A program made the position numbers and the translations under genes. A DNA stretch of 64,000 nt from Staphylotrichum longicolle. Its lineage: Eukaryota; Ascomycota; Sordariomycetes; Sordariales; Chaetomiaceae. The DNA lies in contig JAHCVI010000002.1 of assembly GCA_019096155.1 (NCBI GenBank), positions 4,216,001-4,280,000 of the forward strand, in the 5' to 3' direction. The notes beneath the pieces were generated by a model. The model was not told where the DNA came from. It worked only from the letters and a program-made list of their open reading frames with translations, and ran no database searches. Each line of letters begins with the position of its first letter. The first letter of the stretch is position 1. This document shows, piece by piece, positions 20,448-31,727 of this stretch.

Positions 20448-22316
20448 CTATGCCATGCCCCCCAGGCCCAGCCCATTTCTATACCCAAACGCGCGCTTGA
20501 CGCTGATCCACAGCTCAAACACCTCCAGCTTGATGCCGACCCTCACGTACCCCAGCCACGCGGCAAATACTCTCACGGCGTTCGGCGGCCAGTACAGCGA
20601 GCCCCTCGCCCGGATCTCCTCGAGCTGCTCCAGAAACACGGTCCGCATGCAGTACCGCGCCAGGATCAGAAACTGCCGGGCCGGCCCCTGGCGCGTCTGC
20701 AGGTTCTCGTCCAGGCTCCGCGTCAGGTCGTTGGTCTTGAGGATCAGCAGGATGATGCGCGGCACCTGACCGAGCATCTGCACCAGGTCGACGAGCAGGC
20801 CCTCCTGCAGGGCGCCGCTCATCGTCTTTTGCTCGCTCGCCTCCTTGGGCTTGGTGATGGACGAGCTGACGACGCTGAAGTCGCGCCCCGTGATGGCCGA
20901 CGCGAAGAGCGGGAACTTGTCCTCGCCCACGCCCGCCACCTCGGTCACGTACTTCTTCATGCGCTCCATGTCGCCGTCGATGACGGCCAGCCACATCTTG
21001 GCGTAGGACCGCCGCAGCGACTGCGGGATGTCGCGGTACAGGCCGTGGTCGTACAGGATGAGGTCGAAGTTTGCGCCGCGCCGCCGGTTGGGGTTCTTGC
21101 GGATCGCGATGTTGCCGCCGTGTGGGTCGCAGTGCAGGGGCGCGTTGTCGCCAAAGATCATTTCGTTGAAAATGTGGGCGAGCGTGGCCGACACCTCGTC
21201 GCGGTCGATGTGGTTCGAGTCCATGTAGTCGAGGTCGTCGAGGCGGCGCCCGGCCTCGCAGGCCATGACGAGGATGCGCTTCTTGGCCCAGATGACGTCC
21301 GGGATGACGAGCGGCAGCTCGGGGATGCGCGCAAAGTATTCCTTGGTGCGGATCGAGTTGGCCGCTTCGCATTCAAAGTTGAGCTCGATGGGGAGCGACA
21401 CCTCGACCTCGGACGACAGCCACTCGAGGTCGTACTCGGGGAAGAAGCGCTTGAGGGTCGAAAAGGTGAAGCTGGTGAGCGACATGTCCAGCTTTGCCCA
21501 CTGTTCCAGGCTCGGATGCTGCACCTTGACTGCCACCTTCTGCCCCGTCTCCTTGATCGTCGCCAGGTGCACTTGGGCGAGCGAGGCGGCGCCAATTGGC
21601 TCTGGTGAGAACTCGGAGAAGTAGTCCCACAGCTCCTCCCCGGTATCCTTCCTAAACATCTGCTCGATCGACTCGAACGAGGACACGGGGCATTTGTCTT
21701 GGAGCGGTATGAATGTCGTCGTCCATTCGGCCGGGAGGAGGTAGTTCATAGCGCTCTGGTGGCGGTTAGCAGCGAGTCGTGGTTCTGGCCTCCAGGGGAG
21801 CATACCAAGTGCTGCCCGAGCTTGATGAATATTCCCCCGTTTGTCTCGAGCACCTTCAACGTCCTCAGCGCACACCGTTTGTGGCAGGCGTTGAGCACAT
21901 GTTCTCTCTCTTCTGGGTCGTCGAGCTTGTCCCGCTTGTCCGCTTGTGGTCCGGTAACTTTGCACCATTAGTGCACGCCTGCTAACTTTCGGGGTGTCGA
22001 ACACACTCATTGATACATAGTACAGCGTCGAGGCTACCCTCCCCGTCCGCTCCAAGGCTCCGTAGCTATTCTTGACATCATCGCTAACCGAGAGCAGCAT
22101 GGCAGCCGCTCCTCCGCCGGCTGTTGCAAGCAGCACTGCTGTCCGCCGGCGCGGCTTCGGCTTTGGTGTTGTAAACGAGGGTCCTGTGCTGCCATATTGC
22201 CTCGAGAGCGGCGTTCGGGGGAAACTCGGCCTGGGAAGCTGGCTGCGACACTGGGCGCATGTCCAGCCTGCGCCGAGGCGCTTCGGCAGGAGGGAGGAAA
22301 AAGTTGGCTTCAGCAT
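20448..22316 (-). CDS. MCP2: mitochondrial ABC1/ADCK-family atypical kinase, Mcp2 (Cqd2)-like
   Basis: ABC1/COQ8-family atypical kinases of mitochondria act in coenzyme Q and lipid balance; Mcp2 sits at the inner membrane. Exons 22316-22007, 21957-21806 and 21755-20448 (introns 49 and 50 nt) give 589 aa. The N-terminus is basic and Ser-rich (MLKPTFSSLLPKRLGAGW), then a short hydrophobic helix (TAVLLATAGGGAAAMLLSV). The family KxGQ motif appears as IFIKLGQHLSAMNYLLPAEW, assembled across intron 2. The Ala-rich loop and Lys are in PIGAASLAQVHLA and KVAVKVQHPS. LNFECEAANS follows, then the catalytic HCDPHGGNIAIR and the DFG equivalent LILYDHGLYRDI. HCDPHGGN points to the Mcp2 branch rather than Coq8. 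The 5' intron uses GTGTGT..AAAG with CTAAT branch; it is the only splice found that keeps DKLDDPEEREHVLNACHKRC in frame. An in-frame ATG at 22364 is an alternative start. Confidence 0.85.
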   Translation of the reverse strand: MLKPTFSSLLPKRLGAGWTCAQCRSQLPRPSFPRTPLSRQYGSTGPSFTTPKPKPRRRTAVLLATAGGGAAAMLLSVSDDVKNSYGALERTGRVASTLYYVSMSVFDTPKVSRRALMVQSYRTTSGQAGQARRPRRERTCAQRLPQTVCAEDVEGARDKRGNIHQARAALGMLPWRPEPRLAANRHQSAMNYLLPAEWTTTFIPLQDKCPVSSFESIEQMFRKDTGEELWDYFSEFSPEPIGAASLAQVHLATIKETGQKVAVKVQHPSLEQWAKLDMSLTSFTFSTLKRFFPEYDLEWLSSEVEVSLPIELNFECEAANSIRTKEYFARIPELPLVIPDVIWAKKRILVMACEAGRRLDDLDYMDSNHIDRDEVSATLAHIFNEMIFGDNAPLHCDPHGGNIAIRKNPNRRRGANFDLILYDHGLYRDIPQSLRRSYAKMWLAVIDGDMERMKKYVTEVAGVGEDKFPLFASAITGRDFSVVSSSITKPKEASEQKTMSGALQEGLLVDLVQMLGQVPRIILLILKTNDLTRSLDENLQTRQGPARQFLILARYCMRTVFLEQLEEIRARGSLYWPPNAVRVFAAWLGYVRVGIKLEVFELWISVKRAFGYRNGLGLGGMA

Positions 22317-24438
22317 CGTTCTCGGTCGTGGTAGGTCATGGGAGTGTCGTGTCGAACATTTCAAGTTTAGGCATGCATCTCGAGGTGTACTCCGTCTGCA
22401 GGCTTGGTTTGGAGGAAAAACCGGTATGATCTGGGCTGGCGCAGCAGCTCACACCCCCCTGCCGGAATTTTCGAAAGTGGCATCGTCGCATTCCCAACTT
22501 TTTGGGGATCGCGCCCAGCGCGTCGGGAGACCCCGGGTCAGGGGTCGGCTCATCAAATTTCAATTAAGGGTTGGGGTTGGGACTTGGTCTGCCAACCTTG
22601 AAGGTGGAGTGGGGCAGGGTTCATCCCATCTCATGCATCTCGCTCACAGCTCGGACGAACTTGCCGCTTCCACCTCAGCCAACCTACGAGTCAGCGGACT
22701 TTATGTGCCGAACCAGCAACCCATCCGACCTCTCTTTCGGTCGAGATACAAGCAGGTCGCACGCTTAGTTCAGCTAAGCCAGTGGCTGTGAATGGGCAGC
22801 CAAGAATTACGTCGGACGGGATCCCGAGATGGTCGACGGCAGCGCAGGCCCGAATCAACTTTGAAGAGCCTCTGAAACCGTGTAGTCAAGCGTATTCAGA
22901 TCGTTGTGGTGGCCGTATTCTACGTCTTGCATGCTCCCATGGTCGGTTCGGATGACGACTGCCATTCGGTTGGGTCTGTTTCGTAAGGAGGAAGCGGCTC
23001 AAGAAATTCAATGTCGGGCATCACGAAGCACCTTATGTTCAATTCCAAAGATCTTTCTCCAAAAATCTAAGAAACAACAGGCCATGCAGTTTTTCAGGTT
23101 GGAGGATCTTGAATTTCAGGTCCAGGTTTCATTCTTCTCTCCTCGGAAGCTGCGCACGGGCCACACTCAACTGGCTCAGGGGCAAAAGGGGGAAGTAAAC
23201 AACCTGCATGGCAACGTAGTCAGGGACCAAGATACCAAAGGTATCATTTGTTTTGTACAATGACCTGTAAGAACAGCCGCTTTTTATGAGGTGCTAATCT
23301 CCTCAAAAGCTGGTTACCCCTAACCTGCTTGGACTTTCAACTCCAACATGGCCTCAAAATCCAAAACTGAAACATCAGAGGCCCGTTGTCTCCGTCCCTA
23401 TTTGATTTTTCGCGGGCATGTTGTGAATTCTTTAATCAAGAGAATTTGTCACCAACAAGACAAGTGCTCACTTTTAGAACATAACAGCTTTCTAGCACAG
23501 ATTCCATGCCCGGGATGATGCCCGGCTCGCGAGAAGCAGGGCCTCTCATCTCTTCCCTCACCTAGCTGTTGACCAAGCCGGAGCTCGAGGGCTTGCGCCC
23601 TAGCATGCCGGATACTCGCAAATCTAGTGAAGCCCTTCCACGGTTTATCAGGACAGAGATAATTACAAAACTATGACACTTTTCCCTTCCCAATCATTCC
23701 TCCTACCTGCTTCCCACCACCCAACCTTGCAGCAAGGCAGCAAGACCTCTTCGGCATCAGTCTGTCATATTGACCACAACATTCGACCACTTGTTCGACA
23801 ACAACACTCGCAGCCTTCAAGCAGCTTAGAGTTATTCTTCCTGACCAGCTTCCGAGTGTAGCTGCCTTGGTCGTGCCTAAGGCATCAGCCATCATACCAA
23901 GTAGGTTGGGCACCCTCCGCCGTGATTTACCAGCTCTGTTTATTTTTCCCTCCATTTCTCGAGTTCGACCTGACAGGTTTTCTCTAGCATCGTCAATCTT
24001 CTCTCATCCTCCCTCGAACCCAGTCTATCTCTCACGAGCTACCGACCTTCTACCTGACTCCCTCACCACCTCACTAAATCGCTGTTTGATTTTCGGTTCC
24101 TCGTACTCAGTCAGTAAGATTCCTTCATCTATTCCGAGAAGCTGCAGCTGGCTCCCTCCTCGATCAATGTCTTGCGCTTCGTTTGATTTTCTTTTCGTCA
24201 TTGCCCTTTCCCAAGGACACTCCTTCCGTTTCAGCACCTTACTGAGGTCATCCTCTTGGTATCGAACTCCACACTAGACACTGAGATCATTCCCTCCCTA
24301 ATCTTCCGTTTTTCATTTGCTTTTCTTCTCCGTCTTGAATCATACCGGATCTTGATCGCTCATCAACCCCTCCCGTCTTCACTTCGTCTTCGGATTCTAA
24401 CAGCGATCTTCAGATATCGAGTCACCAGCACTGGCACC
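22317..24438. promoter_or_regulatory. 2.1-kb divergent region, gene-free
   Basis: It lies between the divergent ABC1 kinase and the 1082-aa orphan. No gene is supported. Positions 22900-23660 are visibly more A/T-rich than the flanks. Positions 23690-24438 are C/T-rich with many short upstream ATGs, and look like a long leader and promoter of the downstream gene. Confidence 0.45.
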
Positions 24439-27400
24439 ATGTCACCTCCTGATCACCCGCCCGGTGAGGGCCCCAATGGCAAGTCGGCTGCCGACCGTGA
24501 GGAAGAACTGAGGCAGCAAGCCATACAACTGGCCATGATGGTAAGTTCTCTCCATCGCTTCAATTCCCTCAGCCCTCGAAACTAGAACCAAACACCTCTC
24601 CTTCTGGGCTCAATATCGATTGAGACAATCATCCTTCTGCTTCTATTCTTCAGGTCCCTCTCTGCCGTATTTACCAAGTCACTGACAACCGTTAGCAGGC
24701 TGATCTTGGCCTCGCCCGTGTGGATGAGTTGCCCCTCGATACCGAACATCGCGACCATAGAGGCCACGGCCGCGGCGGGCATGACTCGAGGGCCAACGGT
24801 CGTCGCAACCAGCAGCCGCTTAGAGTTGTCACGGTGACCCAGCGGGCCCATCCGAATGGAAATGCTGGGTGGAGCATGAATGATACATGGAAGGGTACGT
24901 TGCGTTGCATTGAAGGACTGGGACAACCTGCTGATATCCCTCAGATGCCATCGCAGCCGGTCTTTTTAACGATGCAGATGCTCGCGGCGTTAAAGGCTTG
25001 GATGATCTTGGCGGCGGGCGACTCTATGACAAGGCTGTGGGCGGCATGTCCCAATCGAACGCCATCTCCGACCAGACGAGGAGGATTCTTGAGCAGCGCA
25101 GTATAAGGTTCGATGAACTGAACCCCTTTGGTGAAAGCTAGATACTGACTACATATTGTTCTCAAGGGTCGACCAGCAACGCGCTCAGCACACAGCAGCC
25201 AACAAAAAGGCCCGGACGAATGGAATACAGAACAACGAGCATGCTCGCAACAATGGCCAGAATTCAGCATCTTACCCACCCCCTCAGCAGAACGCGAATC
25301 GGGCACACCCATCCATCACCCGGGCCTTGTCGTCTGCCTCCAGCAACAAGTCCAAGCCTGCAAAGGTCAACCCGCTTGCCAGACCGGCGAGGCGACCGTT
25401 GCCCCAGCCTCAGCATGGGCGCCCGACAGGTGTTCCGATGCCTGAGATGGTAATTGACCCGAATGCCCCGCTGCCTTTTGAGCTGGCGAACATCTTGTTC
25501 AGGATCACCGTCAGGTTTCTGAGCCGGGACATCAACCCTGGGCTGCCGGCCCTGATTGTGTTGTCTTCAGCTGGTCGGCCACACTTGGGATATTTTACGG
25601 TTGTCATCTTCAACCGCAAGTTCTGCCAGTGGCCCATCTCAACATGGCAGGACTATGCCAGCGGTGCCAACAACGTGCTCGGCATTACCTTCCGGGACGG
25701 CGAGCACTCCTGTCAAGGGTACGAGCTGGGCTTCACCAAGTATAGCGAGATGCTGCAGTTCATGGAGACAGCAAAATCTCTGAAGGCCGGGAAACACTTG
25801 GACCAGGTTGAGTCGACTTCAGTTCCTATTTCGATGCCCACTGTGGCACCGGCTGCGACTCCGGCTCCTTCTCTGGCTCAGGTTTCAACTCCGGCCCCGG
25901 CTTCGGCTCAGGTTGCGGGTACGACTCCGACTCCCACGTTGGCTCATGCTCAGGTCCCTACTCCCGCTCCGGGTTCGACTCAGGCCCCTACTCCCGCTCC
26001 GGGTTTGGCTCAGGTCTCTACTCCTGCTCCGGCTCTGATCCCCATTGCGGATGCAGTGCGCAACCCGATAGTCTCGACAACCACAGTCGTGGCCAGTTCT
26101 GTTGGCGTGGAGAATCCTGGGAATGCATCGTCCGGAACAAATGGAGGACGGGGTCCGCAGACATCCACGCAGACCACGAACGGCCATGTGCCCGGCACGC
26201 GGCATGCTGTGGGCCAAGGTGCTGCCTCTGCCACGAAGGGTCATTCCACGGTTGCCCTTGCTGCCGAGAGCGCCCGCACCCAATCTGAAGAGTTCAGTGG
26301 CTCAAGCCACGAAGACAAACCGGTTGACAACACAGGCGATCCTGTGCAGGACACGCTGATTGCTTTCGATGAAGACGATGTCAGCGTTGCGAGCCCGCAC
26401 CCATCGGAGGCCACCGAGCTGTTGTCAACGCTTGAGCCATATCCCAGCGGTAGCGGTACCCATACCTCCTATTCCCACATGTCCGCTTCGAACATCATTG
26501 AGATGGCCCGTGGTGTCTTTAACTTCTTCCTCTTCAGCGGCGCCGGTGGCCCGACCGTGACCGTTGAGGAAACGATTCAGGTGGCTGATGGGGTCAGGTC
26601 AGGCGTGATGGAGCATGTCATGCAAGATGCCAGACTCAATGGAGCTGGTCCTGAGGCGCTCCAAGAGGTCGAGAACATGGTCAATCGTATCTTCACTGCC
26701 TTGGCCGAGGCCAACCACCGAGCTCAAGTTGCTCATGCCCAGCCTTCTCCAGCCCAGCCTGCCCAACCTCAGCTCGTTGAGACCGCAACTACTCAATCTC
26801 GGCCTGCTGAAGCCCCAGTGCCTCACGCACAGCCTGGCCAAGCTCTGTCCACTCAGACCCAGGCGGCCCAGACTCAGCATGGCCGTGCTCAGAATCGTCG
26901 TATCGAGTACTCTGCTGAACAGTTGCTCTCACTAAGGCTCGCTGCGGTTCAACCTCCAGCCTCCTTGGCCAGCAATCCATATCTGCCAAAGTCAGATGGC
27001 CGTGCTTGGCAAATCAGCACCCCATCTAGTGGGCGCCTCGGCCCCCGGTCATCGCCGCGGAATGCGGAAGACAAGCCTTGGGCCTCTTTCGGGCAGTCTC
27101 AGGTCAAGAAGTCCGCAAATGCCATGCAGTGGGTTCTTGGAGGAGAACTTGGGGCTGCGACCGAGCCTGAGGCGCCCAAGCCGGAGACCAAACAGGCAGC
27201 GGAGACCGAGCCTGCTCCCCAGCGAGAGACTCAAGAGACACAGACAGCCGCGTCGGGCACGGCAGGCCGAAGCGTCACCCAGGACTCTGGACTCCAGAGC
27301 TCGCGTTGGGCTTCTGGAGGGACTGGGGCCAAGCATGCAAACTACTTTACAGGTCCCGCGTACGAGAAGACATGGGCGAAGCGGAGCTACCTTGAAGATC

Positions 27401-27954
27401 TCGCCCAGCTTGATCCTCAGGCCAGAGTCACTGCCGGTGCTGAGGACCTCATGGACTTTTACTTCCCACTCCCGAATAACGACGAGATTTCGGCTGGCCC
27501 TGGCGCAACCCAACTTCCTGCCAACGGTGTCCAAGACGTCGCGTCTACTGGGAACGAGTCTGAAGTCGCGACTCCAGAGAGGACTGATAACATCGAGACT
27601 TTGCGGGTCGGCATATCCCGCCTTTCGATCGAGTCGCCACCGGCGGCTTCCCAATCGCACGCACCTCTCCGGACTCAAGCGCTGAGTTCGGTCGTCCATG
27701 CTTCCAGGGAGCTGCAGGTGCAGGCGACCTCTCACGTAACGACTGAGGTGACGAGGACGCCCGTGGACCACCACCACCAACACGCATCCCAGCCATATTC
27801 GGTGAATATTCCCGGCGTTGAACCCACACAGGAGCCAGCTGCATCTCCTGCGCCGCAGCCGAGACTGCGCGGTCTCGCGGCGTCCAGGCACAGCACTGGC
27901 CCTGGACCAGCCAACGCTGGGAATTTCCGCCATCATGTCACCGGCCGCAAATAA
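24439..27954 (+). CDS. 1082-aa Pro/Ala/Gln-rich protein of unknown function
   Basis: I do not recognise it. Exons 24439-24540, 24699-24894, 24945-25107 and 25167-27954 (introns 158, 50, 60 nt) join to exactly 1083 codons. After a hydrophilic N-terminus comes a compact region (about residues 240-350) that looks globular: PFELANILFRITVRFLSRD, LPALIVLSSAGRPHLGYFTV, FCQWPISTWQDY and GYELGFTKYSEMLQFMETAK. A Pro-Ala-Thr repeat (genome 25840-26040, TPAPxxAQVS type) follows. A second folded-looking helical part (EETIQVADGVRSGVMEHVMQ and EALQEVENMVNRIFTALAEAN) is preceded by GVFNFFLFSGAGG. A Gln/Ala/Pro-rich linker and a basic, His-containing end (RHHVTGRK) complete it. There is no signal peptide or clear membrane segment. 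The layout suggests a scaffold or RNA/chromatin-associated protein, but that is only inference. Confidence 0.75.
25840..26045 (+). repeat. degenerate Pro/Ala/Thr coding repeat
   Basis: Imperfect units of the form ACTCC(C/G)GCTCCGG..GGCTCAGGT recur at about 30-40-nt spacing and encode TPAPxxAQV-type repeats in the 1082-aa protein. Unit number is a likely site of strain variation. Confidence 0.65.
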
Positions 27955-29202
27955 GGGCTGGACAGAGACCGACCTGCTATGGCCACAGCTATGGCACCAA
28001 CATAGACTCCCCTCAAAGATTGATTGCTTGACTTTGAGTGATCATCAAAGGACAGGAGGTCTATCAGAGTATCTACGGCCACGTACTGGACGATTTCCCG
28101 GATCTCGACATCCACGGAAGAAAACTGATCTGCGTGGGTGTCACGCGGAGGTTGATATTTATTGCGCGTCTACGATGGCTGTCGAGTTGCCATTTCTTTT
28201 TTTTCTTTTCTTTATGTTTTGCGCATCAAATGGTTCACAGCCCGAGATACCAACCCACGTGGGGGTAGCCGACCACGGAGGTTTACTCAATCTCTCAACT
28301 CTGGAATGGCTTCTCGGCTGCCTTTTCTGCTATTCATTGTTTTCTTAGGCTTTCTTAGGCTGGAGTTTTGGAGTCCAGGTCTCGGCTGGAGGATATGGGA
28401 TAATGGCCTTGAGACTGCGAGGCATAATGCGGGTGGCATGCTGGGTGGTTTGGAGCAAGGATATGTTCCTGCGGGGGATTTGTTCGAGTAGATTATGGGG
28501 CATGAAAGGATGACCCTGTTGTAGGTTTAGACGTATAAAATTGTTCGAGTAATCGGGGTTTTGTGACGTGAGATGTGATGAAGGAGCAGGTTGTGAGTTG
28601 TTAACTGTGGCTTCCGGGTAATGTTAAGGAATCGGGGACTCACTTTGCTGGGTTTCTCTCACCCTTTTCATCTCCATCAATGAGGCCCAAGGGATCATGA
28701 CTTGCAAGGAGACTCGGTAGGTGCTCTAGTCGCTGCTGACCTCCGAGTCTCTGCTGACCCGAGATTCTGCGGTGTTTCACTTTCAACTGTCGCTATCTAA
28801 TGATTACTCTTAATAGACATGGAGCCGTTTGGCTTCTATGACTAGCACGTTGCATCACGATGACCAAAGGTAAGCACAACAGAGCTGTCGGAGCACCCTC
28901 AAAGAATATGCCGTTGTTTCTTCACGTCCTTGCATGCCGAGGTATAAAACTCAACGATATTCATGAGCCTTGATGCACCATATGTCCTCTGCGACTGCCC
29001 GCCACCACCTTGTCTCTGCTCGACTCTAGACCAAACATTCTCCGACCCCCATCTTCACCTCATCACCGCCTGCCCAATTTCGCTCCCTCCCACCATCCGT
29101 CATCTCCCCATCCCACAGTGCCAGTGTCGGCCCTTGGGCCTGGCAGAACCAGCCATATGCGCAATACCTAGCTCGCTCGCTCGCTCGCTCCCCAACTCCA
29201 AC
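27955..29202. other. convergent 3' region, 1.25 kb, gene-free
   Basis: It lies between the stop of the orphan and the stop of the minus-strand NTPase gene. No gene is supported. A (CTCG)n microsatellite is at 29171-29190, a few bases past the NTPase stop. Confidence 0.4.
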
Positions 29203-30239
29203 CTAGCACCCCCAGCTCGCATCCTCCAGACTCTCGACGACGACATCCACCCCGTCGACGAGCAGCCGCACAATCTCCTCGCCGTTGGGGAGGTCGTTCT
29301 CGACGGCGCGGCGGTCGGCCTCGGCGGGGGTGGCGGCCAGGCCGGCGGCCAAGTGGCGGGCCACGAGGCGGGCGCGGGCGAGCGGCGGTGGGGCGGAGAC
29401 GAAGATTGAGAGGGAGAGGAGCGGGGAGATGTGAGACCAGGGCGGTTTGGAGAGGAGGATGTCTTTTTTTTTGGAGGGGGCCGGGGTCAGTTAGAAACCG
29501 GTTTTCGTTCATGAGGCGGGGTGAAAGGGGAAGGGGGAAGGGGGAAGAGGGAAGGGAAGGGACATACAGTTCCCCTCCAACACGACAATCCGGTGCGTCG
29601 GCTCGACTGCAATGTCGTTCTCCTTTGGGTCTTTGATGGCGTGGTCAAAGGACGGCGCAAAGATGGTCGGGGTTGTGGGCCGCGTCAACGGCTCCTTCAG
29701 GCGGCGGATCAGCGCGAGGAAGGCCTCGCCGTCAAAGGTGAACTCGGCGCCTCGTCGGGCGTGGGCCAGGGCCGGGTCGGGCATGGCGTCGAGCTGGGCG
29801 CGGGTGTAGTGGTAGCCGTCCATGGGCACAAAGGCTGCTATGGGTGGTGCGTCTGGGTGCTGGGAGGCATGGCGGGCGTTGAGGGCGGCGGTGAGGCGCT
29901 TGGAGAGGGTGGTTTTGCCTGGAGGGGGTCAATGAGAGCTGGGTGAGTGGAAGAGAAAGGTAATACCTGAGCCGGGGATACCGCCTATGCCGATTACTAT
30001 GAGACTAGGTTAGAAACTTTGCCACTGAGCACATATTATTTCAAGGCTGGGCAGGGGAGGAAGTCGAACGGTCGGTCGGGGATCGTGTATCCGTAAACGC
30101 CATAGACCGTAACAATCTCGGCAGATGGGTTTGGTGTATAGATAAAAGTCCCTTGGTACTCACAGAACCGCGTGTCTCTGGGCGTCTCGAGAAACGTCGA
30201 CCAGGCCTTGTCGACCAGTCGATGTAGCACCTCATCCAT
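29203..30239 (-). CDS. P-loop kinase/NTPase of the Yfh7-uridine kinase type
   Basis: This is an ATP-dependent kinase-like NTPase whose substrate is not known; the fold is shared with uridine and pantothenate kinases. Exons 30239-30164, 29996-29967, 29918-29568 and 29462-29203 (introns 167, 48, 105 nt) give 238 aa. The second exon is only 30 nt and, with the start of exon 3, builds the Walker A loop LIGIGGIPGSGKTTLSKRL near residue 30. FVPMDGYHYTRAQLD is the usual lid/substrate region. FAPSFDHAIKDP and IVVLEGNYILLSKPPW (Walker B-like, assembled across intron 3) follow. LVARHLAAGLAATPAEADRRAVENDLPNGEEI carries the family's arginine-rich NDLxNG signature. All four splices are needed to close the frame, which they do exactly. 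Family membership is firm; the reaction is not. Confidence 0.86.
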
Positions 30240-30951
30240 TCTGAGTAGAGTTCCTAGAGTTCTGCTTTGGTTTTGAAGGGAGATTCTCTGGCAGTACGAG
30301 CCTTAAAGAAAACTTTGAGAAGATGTGATCAGCAACAGGAAGAAAGACGCAAACATAAGGACAGATCGAGTGTATCCCCGTACCCTCGGGCGTATTTTCG
30401 GCAGCCTGCCAACAACCAACAGAAAACAGCTAACCGGCGTGGGCGGCTAATGGGTGTTTTGTGGGATCCGTTGGCCGCGGTATGCGATGTGAAGGCCACG
30501 TCTCTTCCTTACTTCAGAGAGGGTGCCGCCAAACTCCAGAGTACCAAACAACTTTTTAACCTGAAGCAGGGCAGTGGCTGGAGATGTTAGTGAGTTCGGA
30601 GCGGGGATCGGAGAATTGCCGGAGGCGGAGGAGTCACGGCACGGCCCCGATTTTTGGTTCCGCACGGCAGCCGATGTCAACTCTCTTACCGCAGCACTTT
30701 CCCGTTCTGAGCTGCGAGACATCAATTATCTTCTTGCTCGACTCAAACCATTCGTATAAATTTTTAAAAAAAAGAAAAAGAAACCGCCGGCAAGGCTGAA
30801 TCATCAGCAATCATCAGCAACCTTCGTCAACGCCGCACCACTGCAAGGCACAGCACGTTTCAACGTGAAATCTCATTCAAGACGTGTGCACCAACGGCCC
30901 CAACGACACCCGCAAAAAGACCCACACACACCAACACGTAAACCTCAAAAA
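30240..30951. promoter_or_regulatory. divergent promoter region, NTPase and the 30952 gene
   Basis: 712 bp lie between divergent starts. No gene is supported. A run of A (about 30763-30781) precedes the right-hand leader. Confidence 0.45.
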
Positions 30952-31727
30952 ATGGATTCCGACCAAACCGACCCCAACCTCCTGCTCCTCTCTCTCAACC
31001 TCTCCGACTCGGAGCCCGAAGAAGCCGCGCCGCCCAACAACACGACCCCGTCAGCGGCCGGCCCACGACCGAGTACCAGCCCACCCGTGCCGAGCGCACC
31101 GCCCTCTCCGAGGAGGCCTTTCAAGCCCTCAAGCAATCCTATGTACCCAAGGTCGAGAACGGCAATGTACGATTCCCCTTTCCCCGTCCCCCTTTTTTCT
31201 CTTCAATCATCCCCCTTTCCACCTACCCCGCCCCACCTTCCTTCTCTCACCAACTACCCTCCCTCTCAAATGCCCCAGAAATGCCCCTCTTACCCACACC
31301 CCCCTTCCTATTCCCCTTCTTATCTTCTTACCCCCCCTTTCATAAACCACCCAGACAGACAGACAGACATACATACCAACCCCCCCCCCTTCCAAACCCC
31401 CAGTACTGACACACCACAATCCAAAAGATCCACAAAACAATCCCCCTCCCCCTGCCCCCTCCCCGACCCCGCTCCCCAAACCCGACGCCCAATCCCTCCT
31501 CCACGCGGCAGAGGAGCTGTACTTTTTCCGGCAGTACGACACGGCCGTGTCCTTCCTCCGGCAAGTTCTCGACGGTGGTGAAGGTGAAGGTGAGGGCGAA
31601 GGTGAGGGCGAGAGCGAGGGTGGGGGGTAGCAGCAGCGCAAAGAGGATTGACGGCGAGACGAGGCGGTTGTTGGGGTATTACCTCGCGAGGTGTGAGGCG
31701 CGGTTGGGAGAGGGGAGGAGGACATGA
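30952..31727 (+). pseudogene. small conserved fungal gene, function unknown, frame broken
   Basis: I do not recognise a function. Exon 1 opens with MDSDQTDPNLLLLSLNLSDSEPEE at 30952, then changes frame near 31040 to VSGRPTTEYQPTRAERTALS and EEAFQALKQSYVPKVENGN. A 261-nt intron (31167-31427) joins to IHKTIPLPLPPP. Near 31470-31485 the frame moves to PKPDAQSLLHAAEELYFFRQ and YDTAVSFLRQVLDGGEGEGE. Near 31620-31630 it moves again to KRIDGETRRLLGYYLARCEA, ending at TGA 31725-31727. The helical DAQSLLHAAEELYFFRQ part and the ending look like one conserved short protein. Net length is one base short of a multiple of three. All breaks sit in C or G runs, so sequence error and decay are both possible. 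The gene converges on UPS2. Confidence 0.5.

Noticed and set aside
20397..21608. 403-codon open frame antisense to the ABC1 kinase
   Set aside because: Shadow of the kinase exon; composition is His/Val/Arg-rich without motifs.
22900..23660. Possible RIP-degraded transposon in the more A/T-rich intergenic part
   Set aside because: No terminal repeats, no transposase traces and no dense CpA-to-TpA signature could be seen by eye.
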